A DNA stretch of 64,000 bases from Microcaldota archaeon (GCA_021818545.1 JAKATX010000004.1:1-64000), one strand, 5' to 3'. Shown: positions 52,010-62,043, numbered from the stretch's first letter. A program made the numbers and translations. The notes: generated by a model from the sequence alone, not told the origin.

Positions 52010-52909
52010 TCATGCAGAGAGTACGCTTCCTGCGCCGAAAATTCTGGGCTTGCTGTCCTGGCTGAGCAGGAACTTGTCGCCCTGCTCTACTGGTATGGCC
52101 TTCTCAAAGCTTATCGCGCATGAGTCACCTTCAAGTTCAGAAATCTTGGCCTTGCATTGGGAGAACCCGCAGCTGAACCCTATCATTTCACCGCCTATGC
52201 TCCCCTCTGCGTATAATTTTCCTAGTTTGATTTTTGCCTTTATCGCTTTAACCCTGGGAACTACCTTATCGGTCAGGATATCGCCTTTTTCCACATCCGC
52301 GCTATCCAAACCCTTCACGGCAAGCCCTACGCGTATGCCTTTGACTGCAGATTCGATGTCCACGTCAAGGCTCTGTATGGACCTTATGCTTAACTGCCCC
52401 CCTCCAGAGCACATCATGCTGTCATGAACTTTTACGACCCCGCTCCTTACTATGCCCAGAAGCACTGTTCCAACGCCTTTCACATTGAACGCGGAGTCCA
52501 CGTCGATTCTAGTGCGTTGACCTGATTCAGATGGCCCCAATTTGCGTATCGCATCAAGTGCGGCTTCCCTCTTTATTACGCTGAAATCCTTTACTGCGGC
52601 ACCTTGCACGAACTTGGACACGTCATTCTCATCTGTGAGTATGACCGGTTTGTCGGTCATCCCGGCTGCAATTAGCGTCTCGCCAAGGAGTGCATCTACT
52701 TTGGCTGTGCTGAGCAGTACGATATCTGCCAGCAGTATGGATTCAGGAACCGCGTAATACTTCTTCTCCAAGTCAGAGGGCGTGAGTACGGTTATTGTAT
52801 CATCATCAGCCTTCCTGTTGTAAAAGTTCATGCTGCTCTCTGTGCCACCCTTTCCTATCGCTGCAGCTAAATCCTTGTCATTAGGCAGAGCAACTACTAT
52901 GCCGCGCAT
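52010..52909 (-). CDS. EF-Tu/SelB-like protein lacking GTPase motifs
   Basis: 299 residues. The C-terminal two thirds show EF-Tu domains II and III (RTRIDVDSAFNVKGVGTVLL, VGLAVKGLDSADVEKGDILT). The N-terminal ~120 residues fold like a G domain remnant but have no P-loop, DxxG or NKxD. Such GTPase-dead EF1A/SelB relatives are known in some archaea with unclear roles. ATG 52909 chosen over TTG 52921. Possibly cotranscribed with the zinc-ribbon gene upstream. Confidence 0.75.
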   Translation of the reverse strand: MRGIVVALPNDKDLAAAIGKGGTESSMNFYNRKADDDTITVLTPSDLEKKYYAVPESILLADIVLLSTAKVDALLGETLIAAGMTDKPVILTDENDVSKFVQGAAVKDFSVIKREAALDAIRKLGPSESGQRTRIDVDSAFNVKGVGTVLLGIVRSGVVKVHDSMMCSGGGQLSIRSIQSLDVDIESAVKGIRVGLAVKGLDSADVEKGDILTDKVVPRVKAIKAKIKLGKLYAEGSIGGEMIGFSCGFSQCKAKISELEGDSCAISFEKAIPVEQGDKFLLSQDSKPRIFGAGSVLSA

Positions 52910-52939
52910 TTTATCAATCAAGAATAGAATCCGTGCGCC

Positions 52940-53161
52940 TCAGGCATTCTCCTGGGCAACGGCAGCAGCTTGGACTACCTTGTTCTTGTAAAGCGTCCTC
53001 TTCTTTATGTCACTCCAGTCATCCTTGCATATGGCCAGCCTTGAAATCCTTGAGGCACGCTGCGAGCTCTTTACGCATTCGACTCCTATCTTCCTTCCGC
53101 AATAGTTGCAGAGCTCTAACCTATAGACCTCTCTTTTACATCTTTCACACAATAAAGCCAT
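52940..53161 (-). CDS. small zinc-ribbon protein
   Basis: 73 residues with CERC...CNYCG and further Cys in VECVKSS and LAICKDDW, so one or two zinc sites. Basic and helical at the C-terminus (IKKRTLYKNKVVQAAAVAQE). No signal or membrane segment. Similar short ribbons are common in archaeal genomes; function unknown. Confidence 0.7.
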   Translation of the reverse strand: MALLCERCKREVYRLELCNYCGRKIGVECVKSSQRASRISRLAICKDDWSDIKKRTLYKNKVVQAAAVAQENA

Positions 53162-53243
53162 TATAGCACCAACCCATATAAAAAGGTTTAATATTGCTTG
53201 CGCTATAATTTAATCGCCAACATATAAAAACACAGCAGATAAT

Positions 53244-54515
53244 ATGCGAGTTTCTATCAAGACTTTCGGTTGCACTCTGAACCAGAGCGATAGCGAGCTG
53301 ATGTCCGGTTTGCTGGGCAATTCGGGCATAGGCGTCTCTGATGATGGGCACGCTGATGTGACGATTGTCAATACATGCACGGTAAAGAAGGTGACAGAGC
53401 AGAAGATACTTTATCTGCTGAGTAAATTGGAAGCACAGGGCAAGCACATCGTAGTAACAGGCTGCATGGCGAGCGCGAATAAGGACAAGATAATGAAGGC
53501 AGCACCACATGCCAGCATAGTTGGCACAAGCAGCATACATCGCATAGTGGAAGCGGTAAAATCCGCTTCCGCAGAGGAAAGGATCCTGCTAGGCGGTCAT
53601 GAAAAGACCGATAAACTCGCATTTTTCAATCCATCAAAGAACGTCATAGCAAAGGTTCCTGTTAGCGAGGGATGCCTAAGCGACTGCTCATTTTGCGAAA
53701 CCAAGTTCGCAAGGGGGCCGCTCAACAGCTTTTCCGAAGGGCTTATACTGAAGGCAATAGAGTTGAGCGTAAGGCAGGGTGCCAAGGAGATACAGTTGAC
53801 ATCCCAGGATATGGGTGCATATGGCCTTGAAAGAGGCACCAACATAGCAGAGTTGATGCACAAGATAGCCATGATGGACGGCGATTTCAAGGTTAGGATA
53901 GGCATGCTAAATCCAGAGCATCTGCACAGATATATTGACGACCTTATAGACGCGCTTAAGTGCAGGAAGTTCTATCGTTTCTTGCATCTGCCTGTGCAGT
54001 CGGGCAGTGACAGCGTCCTTGAATCAATGTGCAGGCATTATTCCTCTGATGAATTCATGGGTTACGTTACCGCAATAAAGAAGGCAATACCGGACATAAC
54101 ACTGTCTACTGATGTGATAGTTGGATATCCGGGCGAGAGCGACGAGGACTTCCAGCAGACGAAGGGGCTAATAGGTGCAATGCGCCCCGGAATAACCAAC
54201 ATATCAAAGTTCGCGGCAAGGCCTCACGCAAGGGCGTCTAGGCTTGAGCAATTAGATTCTTCCGTTCTCAACAGCAGAAGCACTGATTTGTATAGATTTA
54301 CAAGGGTTATCCAGCACTCGGACAACTCCTCCCTTATAGGGAATAGCATAAGGATTCTTTTGACGGAGAAGAGCGACATATCTATAAATGGCCGCAGCGA
54401 CACGTACAAGGAAGTGATGGTGAAAGACGGCGCTGAAGGTTTCAGAATAGGTTCTAGCCTTGTCGCACGGGTATACGGCGCATCAGTAAGCGGCGTTTAT
54501 GCAAGGGCAGAATAA
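53244..54515 (+). CDS. tRNA t6A37 methylthiotransferase (MtaB/CDKAL1-like)
   Basis: 423 residues. The N-terminal MTTase domain has Cys in KTFGCTLNQSDSE, VNTCTVKK and VTGCMAS (first cluster); the radical SAM core has EGCLSDCSFC; a short TRAM domain ends it. It converts t6A to ms2t6A next to the anticodon of ANN-decoding tRNAs. Its stop overlaps the upstream extension of gatD. Confidence 0.93.
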   Translation: MRVSIKTFGCTLNQSDSELMSGLLGNSGIGVSDDGHADVTIVNTCTVKKVTEQKILYLLSKLEAQGKHIVVTGCMASANKDKIMKAAPHASIVGTSSIHRIVEAVKSASAEERILLGGHEKTDKLAFFNPSKNVIAKVPVSEGCLSDCSFCETKFARGPLNSFSEGLILKAIELSVRQGAKEIQLTSQDMGAYGLERGTNIAELMHKIAMMDGDFKVRIGMLNPEHLHRYIDDLIDALKCRKFYRFLHLPVQSGSDSVLESMCRHYSSDEFMGYVTAIKKAIPDITLSTDVIVGYPGESDEDFQQTKGLIGAMRPGITNISKFAARPHARASRLEQLDSSVLNSRSTDLYRFTRVIQHSDNSSLIGNSIRILLTEKSDISINGRSDTYKEVMVKDGAEGFRIGSSLVARVYGASVSGVYARAE

Positions 54516-54519
54516 ACGG

Positions 54520-55869
54520 ATGGTAAAAGTGTACGGAGAAGAGATACAAAGGATGCTTGACGGCCATGGCATAAAGGTAGGCGACCAAATCAGGCTCAAG
54601 ATGGGAAACGTTGAGCTTGATGGCGAGCTGATGCCAAAGGCCAATATAGGCAGCAGGGACACCATAATCATAAAGATGGCGGACGGCTACAACATAGGGA
54701 TGAGGCTGACCTCCGGGCTGGAGATCAAAAAGCTGGCTGATGGGGTGCCAAACATAGCGTCTTTCCCGAAAATAAGCCTTAAGCGCGTAGAATCGGCACC
54801 GGACGTTAGCCTGATATACACCGGAGGCACGATAGGCAGCAGGGTGGATTACGAGACCGGCGGCGTGTCAATGCTGCTGAAGCCCGAGGAACTGCTTTAC
54901 AAGGTGCCCGAGATACAGGGCATAGCAAACATATCTGTCGACATGCTGATGAGCGTGGCCAGCGAGGACTTGTCCTACCATGAATGGGGCAGGATAGCCG
55001 AAAGCGTTGCCAAAGCTTTAAACAACTCGGCAAGGGGCGCCATAATAACTATAGGCACTGATGCGATGCACTACACCGCAGCTGCGCTTAGCTTCATGCT
55101 CAAAGACTTGAACGGGCCCGTCGTACTGACCGGCGCGCAGAGGAGCAGCGACCGAGGTTCTAGCGACGGCTTCATAAATCTTGTATGCGCGGCGCAACTG
55201 GCCTCAAAATCCGACATAGCCGAGGTCGGCATATGCATGCATAACGATGAATCCGACGGCAAATGCGCTTACATAAGGGGCGTCAAGGCGAGGAAGATGC
55301 ACACCTCGCGGAGGGATGCGTTCCGCCCAATAAACGACAAGCCAATGGCCTACGTGTGGCCGTCAGGGGAGATAAAATACGCTAAGAGCTACAATAAGGT
55401 GGACGCCAACAAGCACGGCAAAGTCACCGTAATGCCAAATTTCGACCCAAGGGTTGCCATTGTAAAAGTATATCCAAATTCAAATCCCAAAATCATAGAT
55501 TTTTACGTTAATGAAGGGTACCGCGGCATAATAATCGAAGGCACCGGCCTCGGCCACGCACCAGTGTCAACAGGCCACCAGGACTTACTATGGCTGCCCC
55601 ACATAAAATACGCGCTTGACAACGGCCTGATAGTCGGGATGACCTCTCAGTGCCTCTATGGCAGGGTGCACCCGAACGTATACAAGAACCTTCGGCTGCT
55701 TAGCAACATCGGAGTCATATACTGCGATGACATGATGGCCGAGGTGGCACAGATAAAGCTTGGATGGCTTCTCGGCAATTATAAGGTTGACGAGGCCAAG
55801 GCGATGCTCAACAAAAACATCGCAGGCGAGATCAAATCAAGGCTCGAGTTTGATGAATTCCTTGTTTAA
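54520..55869 (+). CDS. gatD: glutamyl-tRNA(Gln) amidotransferase subunit D
   Basis: 449 residues. The asparaginase-like subunit that supplies ammonia to convert Glu-tRNA(Gln) to Gln-tRNA(Gln). Visible: IYTGGTIGSRVDY with the catalytic Thr, TIGTDAMHYTAAALSFMLKD, and the AnsA/B-type N-terminal barrel. ATG 54520 preferred because the earlier ATG 54499 lies in mtaB. Followed by gatE after 9 bases; GatDE is archaea-specific. Confidence 0.96.
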   Translation: MVKVYGEEIQRMLDGHGIKVGDQIRLKMGNVELDGELMPKANIGSRDTIIIKMADGYNIGMRLTSGLEIKKLADGVPNIASFPKISLKRVESAPDVSLIYTGGTIGSRVDYETGGVSMLLKPEELLYKVPEIQGIANISVDMLMSVASEDLSYHEWGRIAESVAKALNNSARGAIITIGTDAMHYTAAALSFMLKDLNGPVVLTGAQRSSDRGSSDGFINLVCAAQLASKSDIAEVGICMHNDESDGKCAYIRGVKARKMHTSRRDAFRPINDKPMAYVWPSGEIKYAKSYNKVDANKHGKVTVMPNFDPRVAIVKVYPNSNPKIIDFYVNEGYRGIIIEGTGLGHAPVSTGHQDLLWLPHIKYALDNGLIVGMTSQCLYGRVHPNVYKNLRLLSNIGVIYCDDMMAEVAQIKLGWLLGNYKVDEAKAMLNKNIAGEIKSRLEFDEFLV

Positions 55870-55878
55870 GGAGATCCT

Positions 55879-57753
55879 ATGGAACCTAACGATTCAGAAT
55901 TATGCAAAAAAATCGGCTTCATGTGTGGCATAGAAATCCACCAGCGCCTCGCTACGCGTGAAAAGCTGTTTTGCAGCTGCCCTACTGCAGTGCCTCCATC
56001 GGATGAAAAACCCGTAGGCAGCGTAAAGCGCCATCAGAGGGCCGTGGCAGGCGAACTGGGCAAGATAGACCTGTCTGCCGAATACGAAGAACTGAAAGAC
56101 AGGGAATTCACCTACAATATATACGATAACAATGCATGCCTGGTGGAGATAGACGAGGAGCCGCCACATGATTTAAACAACGATGCCTTATGCATCGCAA
56201 TAGCATTCGCAAAGTCATTGAAGATGGACATAGTGGACGAGTTCCAGACTATGAGGAAAAGCGTAGTTAACGGAAGCAACCCAAGCGCCTTCCAGAGGAC
56301 CATGTTGATAGGCCTGAATGGGGAGATAGAAACCAGCGACGGCATAAAAACAAAGATAATGAAGCTATTCTTGGAGGAAGAATCCAGCGGCATAGAATCC
56401 TCATCGCATAATGCCGTAGTATACAATACGGACAGGCTCGGAATCCCACTGGTCGAAATAGACACTGACCCGTACATACCAACTCCTGCTGCCGCCAAGT
56501 CGGTTGCCCTTACAATAGGCACAATGCTAAGGGTGTCCGGTTCGGTGCAGAGGGGGCTGGGCACGATAAGGCAGGACGTAAACGTGTCGATAAGGGGCGG
56601 CTCAAGGGTGGAGATAAAGGGCATGCAGGAGCTGGACAAGATGGACAAGTTCATAATTAACGAGATAACAAGGCAGCAGTCCTTGCTGGAGATTAAGGAC
56701 ACGCTCCAAAGCATCGATGCAAAGGTGCATCAGGGCATGGACGTCACGGAAATATTCAGGAATACCAAGGTGAAGGTTATAACCGGGCAGACCGAAAAAG
56801 GCGGCGTCGTAATAGGTTTCAGGCTTCAGGGCTTCAAGGGTCTGCTGGGCAAGGAGGTAAATCCTGAACGTAGGCTTGGCACAGAGATAAGCGATTACGC
56901 AAAGGCCGCCGGGGTAAACGGCATAATACACAGCGATGAAGACATGGGCAAGTACGGATTTTCTAACGATGAGCTTTCCAAACTTGCAGCGGCGCTTTCA
57001 TTGGGTGAGAATGACGCTTTCGCATTGATAGCGGGCCAGCAGCCTCATGCATCAAAAGCCGCTTCATTGGCCATAAATAGGGCCCAGATGTGCTTCGATG
57101 GGGTGCCGCTTGAGACGAGGGGCGTAGCCAACACAGAATTGTGCACCACCAAATTCATGAGGCCTTTGCCTACCAGCTCAAGGATGTACCCGGAGACTGA
57201 CGTGAGGCCGATAATAACAACGGCAGAAATGCTTAAGGTCGCGGAGCGTGACGCTCCTGACATAGCCGCAGAGAGGGCTTCGCTAAAAAAGCAGCTCTCT
57301 AATGAGTCTCTCGCTTCGAACATGATTATGTCACCAAGGCTTGGCATGTATAAGCGCATCGTTTCCTCATGCCAGGCGGATCCGGTGTTCGTGGCAAACG
57401 TACTGCTGCAGAAGTTCACTGAGCTAAAGCGTTCCGGATTGGATGTTGATTACATACCGGAATCCAGCATAATAGACATTTTCTCAAAGTATGCCGATGG
57501 AACCGTAACTAAGCAAGGAATCGACGAGCTACTGAAGGCTGCTTCATCCGGCACTACGGATATCGCTTCTGCGATAAACAAGCGTAATCTCGCAAGGGTA
57601 AAAGGCGAAAACCTGGCAAAGCTGATAAGCTCGATAAGTTCTGAGATAAAAAGTACAGAACCTGATAAAATAAGGAGGGCAATAATGTCAAAATACAGGC
57701 TAAACGTAGATGGTTCAGAACTGAATGAACTCCTTAACAAGTCCAAGCAATAA
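55879..57753 (+). CDS. gatE: glutamyl-tRNA(Gln) amidotransferase subunit E
   Basis: 624 residues. The GatB-like cradle (GIEIHQRLATREKLFCSCPT), AspRS-like GAD insertion (~residues 290-400) and YqeY tail make this GatE and not GatB. It activates Glu-tRNA(Gln) and receives ammonia from GatD. AGGAG lies 6 nt upstream of ATG (AGGAGATCCTATG). With GatD it implies indirect Gln-tRNA synthesis. Confidence 0.97.
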   Translation: MEPNDSELCKKIGFMCGIEIHQRLATREKLFCSCPTAVPPSDEKPVGSVKRHQRAVAGELGKIDLSAEYEELKDREFTYNIYDNNACLVEIDEEPPHDLNNDALCIAIAFAKSLKMDIVDEFQTMRKSVVNGSNPSAFQRTMLIGLNGEIETSDGIKTKIMKLFLEEESSGIESSSHNAVVYNTDRLGIPLVEIDTDPYIPTPAAAKSVALTIGTMLRVSGSVQRGLGTIRQDVNVSIRGGSRVEIKGMQELDKMDKFIINEITRQQSLLEIKDTLQSIDAKVHQGMDVTEIFRNTKVKVITGQTEKGGVVIGFRLQGFKGLLGKEVNPERRLGTEISDYAKAAGVNGIIHSDEDMGKYGFSNDELSKLAAALSLGENDAFALIAGQQPHASKAASLAINRAQMCFDGVPLETRGVANTELCTTKFMRPLPTSSRMYPETDVRPIITTAEMLKVAERDAPDIAAERASLKKQLSNESLASNMIMSPRLGMYKRIVSSCQADPVFVANVLLQKFTELKRSGLDVDYIPESSIIDIFSKYADGTVTKQGIDELLKAASSGTTDIASAINKRNLARVKGENLAKLISSISSEIKSTEPDKIRRAIMSKYRLNVDGSELNELLNKSKQ

Positions 57754-57764
57754 TATCCTGCACC

Positions 57765-58850
57765 TTATAGTAGGCGAGCACCATCATCTGTTACCAGAAT
57801 ATCATCTTCAAATCTTACTCCTCCGAATCCGGTTATGTAAATGCCCGGCTCATCGCTGAATACCATTCCCTTGCCAAGTTTGCTATGTGAGTGGCCGGAC
57901 AGCCTTGCACCGCCGTCATGCACGTCTATGCCTATCGAATGGCCCAATGAGTGTATGAATTTGCCCTTGTATGTGCCCCCATTGACCGTGTTTATGTGGC
58001 CTTCAGCAGCCTTATGGGCTTTCATCCCATCTGCGCCGGGCGTTATCGCATCCAGAGCTAGTTTCTGGGCTTCCTTCACGGTGTCGATCATGCGCTTCAT
58101 CTCTTTGTATTTCCCCGAGCTTTTGTCCGGCTTGAATATGAAAGTCCTGGTCAGGTCAGAGCAATAATTGTTGAACCTCGCGCCAGCGTCTATTAGCACA
58201 AATTCATTTGCGCGAAGCGGCGTATCGTCCGGCGCATGATGCGGCAAGGCCGCGTTCTTACTGAATGCCACGATTGTCTTGAACGAGGGTTCCGCAGCGC
58301 CGTTGATTCTCATCCTGTTATCGAACTCCGCCGCAAGCTCTTTTTCTGTCATGCCTGTCTTGAAGATGTTTTCTATGCCGCTGAACGTATGCTTGACTAT
58401 ATCAACCGCCTTTTGTATGCATTCTATCTCCTTGTCGTCCTTGACCAGCCTTGCCTTTGAGAATGCTCTGCTGGCATCTACGAACTTCTTGGCCCCTGAC
58501 AGCTTCTTGAGTTTCCTGAAGTAGCTGTAAGGCAGGAATTCCATATCTACGCCAACGACCGCGCCATCCAGCAGCTTCCCTAGATGGCGCTTCAGCTCTT
58601 CAACCCCCGTGTATTTCACGACTTTCATCTCCTTAGGTTTTTGGGATAGCGCCGTTTGATACTCGAGTTCGCTCGTAAGCAGCACCATCCTGTTTTTGGT
58701 CACCAAAAGTGCCGTATGCTCAAATATCCCGCTTGTAAAGCCTGACATATAAATGAAATTACTGTCGACAATAGAGGTGTTATAAATCAGTATCGCATCT
58801 CCGCCAAACTCCGAAAACACACCGCGCATCCGCCCAGCAACGCTGTTCAT
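57765..58850 (-). CDS. Xaa-Pro dipeptidase/aminopeptidase (M24B)
   Basis: 361 residues. The creatinase N-domain (1-~125) and pita-bread metallopeptidase domain carry metal ligands in LIDAGARFNNYCSDLTRTF, HSLGHSIGIDVHD, SDEPGIYI and RFEDDILVT. Removes residues preceding proline in peptides. No signal peptide, so cytoplasmic. Convergent with gatE. Confidence 0.93.
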   Translation of the reverse strand: MNSVAGRMRGVFSEFGGDAILIYNTSIVDSNFIYMSGFTSGIFEHTALLVTKNRMVLLTSELEYQTALSQKPKEMKVVKYTGVEELKRHLGKLLDGAVVGVDMEFLPYSYFRKLKKLSGAKKFVDASRAFSKARLVKDDKEIECIQKAVDIVKHTFSGIENIFKTGMTEKELAAEFDNRMRINGAAEPSFKTIVAFSKNAALPHHAPDDTPLRANEFVLIDAGARFNNYCSDLTRTFIFKPDKSSGKYKEMKRMIDTVKEAQKLALDAITPGADGMKAHKAAEGHINTVNGGTYKGKFIHSLGHSIGIDVHDGGARLSGHSHSKLGKGMVFSDEPGIYITGFGGVRFEDDILVTDDGARLL

Positions 58851-58906
58851 AATATCATTAGTTTAATGCAAGGAAAGAGATAAATTACACCAATCAGAAA
58901 TAAATA

Positions 58907-60172
58907 ATGTGGATTGATTTGGACAGAGGCGATATGATACAGGAACTGGCACAGGCGCCCAATACAATAAACGTAAAGCGGTCCACTATAGTCTACAAAC
59001 ACATGAGGGATCCGGCGCTTATGCGCTATTACTACAGCATAAAGACGCTAAATCTTGCCAGCCGCCTTGACCTGTCCGGTTCCTCACCTACGGACATATT
59101 CATAGGCAGGTTCGGATATCCAAAGGTCTTCATAGGGCCGCTTGTTCCACCGGAGTTCGGTGACACATCTATCCTGGGCAGGCCGGAGCTCTGGCGCGAT
59201 ATGCCCATAGACAAGATAGTGGATATGCGTTCGCGCCTTGTAAGGGGCATACATCTGTCTAACATACACGACATAGAAAAGGGAAGGATAGAGGAGCAGG
59301 TGCGCGATCTTGCAATGGCAGAAAGGCCTGCGGTTGCGGACATGTCTTTTTCGAGCAGGCCATTCATGAAAATATCATTAAACGATGAGGTGCAGCCGTT
59401 CGGTCCTAGCGCTCAACTCAAGCGTGTCGAGCTTTATAACATAAAGGCCGAGAGGCATATGGAATCATTGTACATGGATACGGATGCGAAGGCCACTACG
59501 GCTATACTGGAGCTTTACGACAAAGGACTTCCTACGTCAAAAATACAGCAAGGTCTTTCCGCAGGCCTTTTTGGGATAAAGAACAGAAGGAAGTTCGTCC
59601 CAACGCGTTGGAGCATAACTGCAGTTGATGACACGCTCTCCAAGACCTTAAGGGAGGAGATAAAGCAAAACAATACGATGGACGCTGTTTACGCTTATTA
59701 TAACGTGGCTCTTGATAACCGCTGGCTCATATTCTTCATTCCTGGAAAATGGCAGTACGAATCAATAGAGGCGTGGTACCCAAATACGATATGGAACGAG
59801 AATGGCAAGGATATATCGATATACTCATCCTATGAGGGCTATCATGGGAGGTCAACATACGCAGAGATCGGCGGCTGTTACTACGCTGCCAGGCTAGCAG
59901 TAACAGAAAAGCTAAAGGAATTGGGCCGACAAGGCACGATACTTATACTCAGGGAGGTGCATGACGGCTATATAATGCCGGTCGGAGTATGGAACGTCAG
60001 GGAACACGTTAGGCAGACCCTGCAGGAACGCCCTGCGATACTGCACAGCCCCGGCGAGATATGGAATTTCATCTCACAGCGGCTTGACATATCGACTGCG
60101 AACTGGATAGCCAATAGCAGGATACTCAAGGATATGCTTACCCAACGCAAGATAATGGAGTACGTGAAGTGA
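58907..60172 (+). CDS. nreA: Nre family DNA-repair protein
   Basis: 421 residues. SPTDIFIGRFGYPKVFIGPL and YNIKAERHMESLYMD with the closing RVEL/VPTRWSITAVDD blocks fit archaeal Nre (DUF650/DUF651) proteins that act in repair with PCNA. Neither an N-terminal zinc motif nor a C-terminal PIP box (QxxLxxFF-like) is visible, so PCNA contact may be lost or different. Confidence 0.88.
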   Translation: MWIDLDRGDMIQELAQAPNTINVKRSTIVYKHMRDPALMRYYYSIKTLNLASRLDLSGSSPTDIFIGRFGYPKVFIGPLVPPEFGDTSILGRPELWRDMPIDKIVDMRSRLVRGIHLSNIHDIEKGRIEEQVRDLAMAERPAVADMSFSSRPFMKISLNDEVQPFGPSAQLKRVELYNIKAERHMESLYMDTDAKATTAILELYDKGLPTSKIQQGLSAGLFGIKNRRKFVPTRWSITAVDDTLSKTLREEIKQNNTMDAVYAYYNVALDNRWLIFFIPGKWQYESIEAWYPNTIWNENGKDISIYSSYEGYHGRSTYAEIGGCYYAARLAVTEKLKELGRQGTILILREVHDGYIMPVGVWNVREHVRQTLQERPAILHSPGEIWNFISQRLDISTANWIANSRILKDMLTQRKIMEYVK

Positions 60173-60175
60173 ACT

Positions 60176-60667
60176 CTATCTGCCCATCTTGCCTATGAAC
60201 TTCTTGTATACTGCCGGGGGAAGGTACCTGGCTACAACTTCCTCCCACCCATCCGGCCCGACGAGCCCCTTTACGAAGCTAGAGCTTATCTCCGCTAGTT
60301 CCCTGGGCGGCATGAGAAACACGGTCTCTATGTCCGGCTCCATGTCCCTGTTTATGAGGCGCATGTCGCGTTCGTACGTGAAGTCCGCTTCCGTCCTTAT
60401 GCCTCTTATTACATAATCCGCTCTTGCCGATTTTGCGTATCGGACCAGAAACTGGTTCTCGAACGATTCTACTCTGACGTTCTTGTGCGCCTTGGCGAGT
60501 TTCCTTAGCATGTCAATTCTTTCGCCGACTGAGAAAGTGTACTCCTTATCGGTGTTAGTGCCTATGGCGACTATCAGCCTATCGAATAGGGCTGCACCGG
60601 ATTCTATCATCCACAGATGGCCCAACGTAGGCGGGTCGAAACTGCCCGCATAAATCGCAGTCCTCAT
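60176..60667 (-). CDS. coaD: bacterial-type phosphopantetheine adenylyltransferase
   Basis: 163 residues. Transfers AMP to 4'-phosphopantetheine in coenzyme A synthesis. IYAGSFDPPTLGHLWMIESG with the HxGH-like site, VIRGIRTEADFTYERDMRLI and PPRELAEISSSFVKGLVGPDG are diagnostic of bacterial CoaD. Most archaea use an unrelated PPAT family, so this was probably acquired from bacteria. CoA demand fits the beta-oxidation genes. Convergent with nreA (3 bases). Confidence 0.9.
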   Translation of the reverse strand: MRTAIYAGSFDPPTLGHLWMIESGAALFDRLIVAIGTNTDKEYTFSVGERIDMLRKLAKAHKNVRVESFENQFLVRYAKSARADYVIRGIRTEADFTYERDMRLINRDMEPDIETVFLMPPRELAEISSSFVKGLVGPDGWEEVVARYLPPAVYKKFIGKMGR

Positions 60668-60767
60668 TCAAACTCCCTATGGGATATATCCATCCGTATT
60701 TATTAACTTTGTCTTGTGCAAGCATTTAATTAATAGCTAAATCACAATGTAAATTGAAGGTGATAAC

Positions 60768-61064
60768 ATGGCTTTTGAGTTTGGACAGGCATTGATAGAC
60801 ACCACGGACTCTTCAATTGTCAGCTGGGCAGACTTCAATAGCTACATAAAATGCAACAACAAAAAGCTCCACAAGATAATAAAAGGCAGGGAGTACAAGA
60901 AACTGGCCGGCATGTTGGATCTGGAAAAGAACGGCGGAAACGCAGAACTCACTGTCAAGCGCGTTGTCAGCAATATCCTAAAATCAAAGACAGCATTAAT
61001 AACACAAGACGAGATGGAACAGGATGTAGTCATGCAGCTATATTTTGCAGTCTCAAGGCTATGA
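60768..61064 (+). CDS. 98-aa hypothetical protein
   Basis: Helical soluble protein (FNSYIKCNNKKLHKIIKGRE, DEMEQDVVMQLYFAVSRL). GGTG-ATAAC-ATG gives a strong start. No motif recognised; the charge pattern suggests a small helical bundle. Confidence 0.65.
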   Translation: MAFEFGQALIDTTDSSIVSWADFNSYIKCNNKKLHKIIKGREYKKLAGMLDLEKNGGNAELTVKRVVSNILKSKTALITQDEMEQDVVMQLYFAVSRL

Positions 61065-61082
61065 ATCCTTTCTTCTGTCTAT

Positions 61083-61877
61083 TCATGCTTTGTTGCGCGC
61101 AATTATCGTATTTGCTTCGTTTATCTTGTCCAGAATCTTATACAGCCCGTTCCTGGCCGCTATGAAAAACAGCGGCAGGGCCTTTATCGCTATCCACTCC
61201 CTAATCCTTTCGAATACCTTCTTAGTATGGCTTAGCTCAACCTTGACCGGTTTTACATATATAGAATCTGTCATGTCAAATACCTCACTTGCTATCTTCA
61301 GCGCCCGTTCAGCCATGAACTCCTCAGCTACAACTACAACAGTCGTAGCCCTGAAGTCCTTCACTATAGGGTATGAGTAGAATACGTTTGACACAGTATC
61401 ATATGATTTCTGCTCCAGAAGCACGTTGAGCGGCTTAACACCTTCGGCCTCAAGCGCCTTAAGCATGACGCTAGATTCGCTCGGTAATTTTACGTCTTTG
61501 AACAGGTAACCACTGTTCTTTCCTCCTGTCAGCAATACTGCGAGGTTCTTTATGTCGCTACCGCTTGTGCGTTCTATTTCTTTATAGAGATGCGCAACTT
61601 CCTTTATCACTTCATTTCCGCGGCCATCAAGGCTGCCATCAATATTCAGCCTTTTGCCAAAAACAAGCAGCACTACGCGATCGCCTTTTTGCAATGATTC
61701 ATCAATTTTCTTGACAAGTTCCTCATCATGCTCTGTAGAAAGCACGGTCTTAACCGTATTTGCCTTAATTGTGGCTTTAGATGCTTGCACTGACTGCCCT
61801 GCTGCATCGTCCTGCCTAAGGGCTACTTTATCTACCTGATCCACTTGAGAGTCTAGCGTCAAGCCTTTCGTAACCAT
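61083..61877 (-). CDS. DUF218 (YdcF/SanA-like) family protein
   Basis: 264 residues. The DUF218 core has VVLLVFGKRLNIDGSLDGRG, AVLLTGGKNSGYLF, MLKALEAEGVKPLNVLLEQK and SYDTVSNVFYSYPIVKDF. The first 60 residues are charged and Gln-rich and the last 45 form an amphipathic helix (RIREWIAIKALPLFFIAARN), so it is probably peripheral at the membrane. Bacterial members affect envelope functions; no substrate is known. A TATA-like ttaaatactt lies ~30-45 bases upstream. Confidence 0.8.
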   Translation of the reverse strand: MVTKGLTLDSQVDQVDKVALRQDDAAGQSVQASKATIKANTVKTVLSTEHDEELVKKIDESLQKGDRVVLLVFGKRLNIDGSLDGRGNEVIKEVAHLYKEIERTSGSDIKNLAVLLTGGKNSGYLFKDVKLPSESSVMLKALEAEGVKPLNVLLEQKSYDTVSNVFYSYPIVKDFRATTVVVVAEEFMAERALKIASEVFDMTDSIYVKPVKVELSHTKKVFERIREWIAIKALPLFFIAARNGLYKILDKINEANTIIARNKA

Positions 61878-62043
61878 GCCATTCCCTGTCTATATAAGAG
61901 GATGTGTAACATAAAGTATTTAATTGGCTCTATATATACAAACCGCCCCCAAAAGTCTTAATAGTAGCGCCAGGTACAAAAGCCTTAATAATTTCCTAGA
62001 AGAGTAAGTTTTATAGTGTTTTTATCATAAGGGGGTGGTTGGG

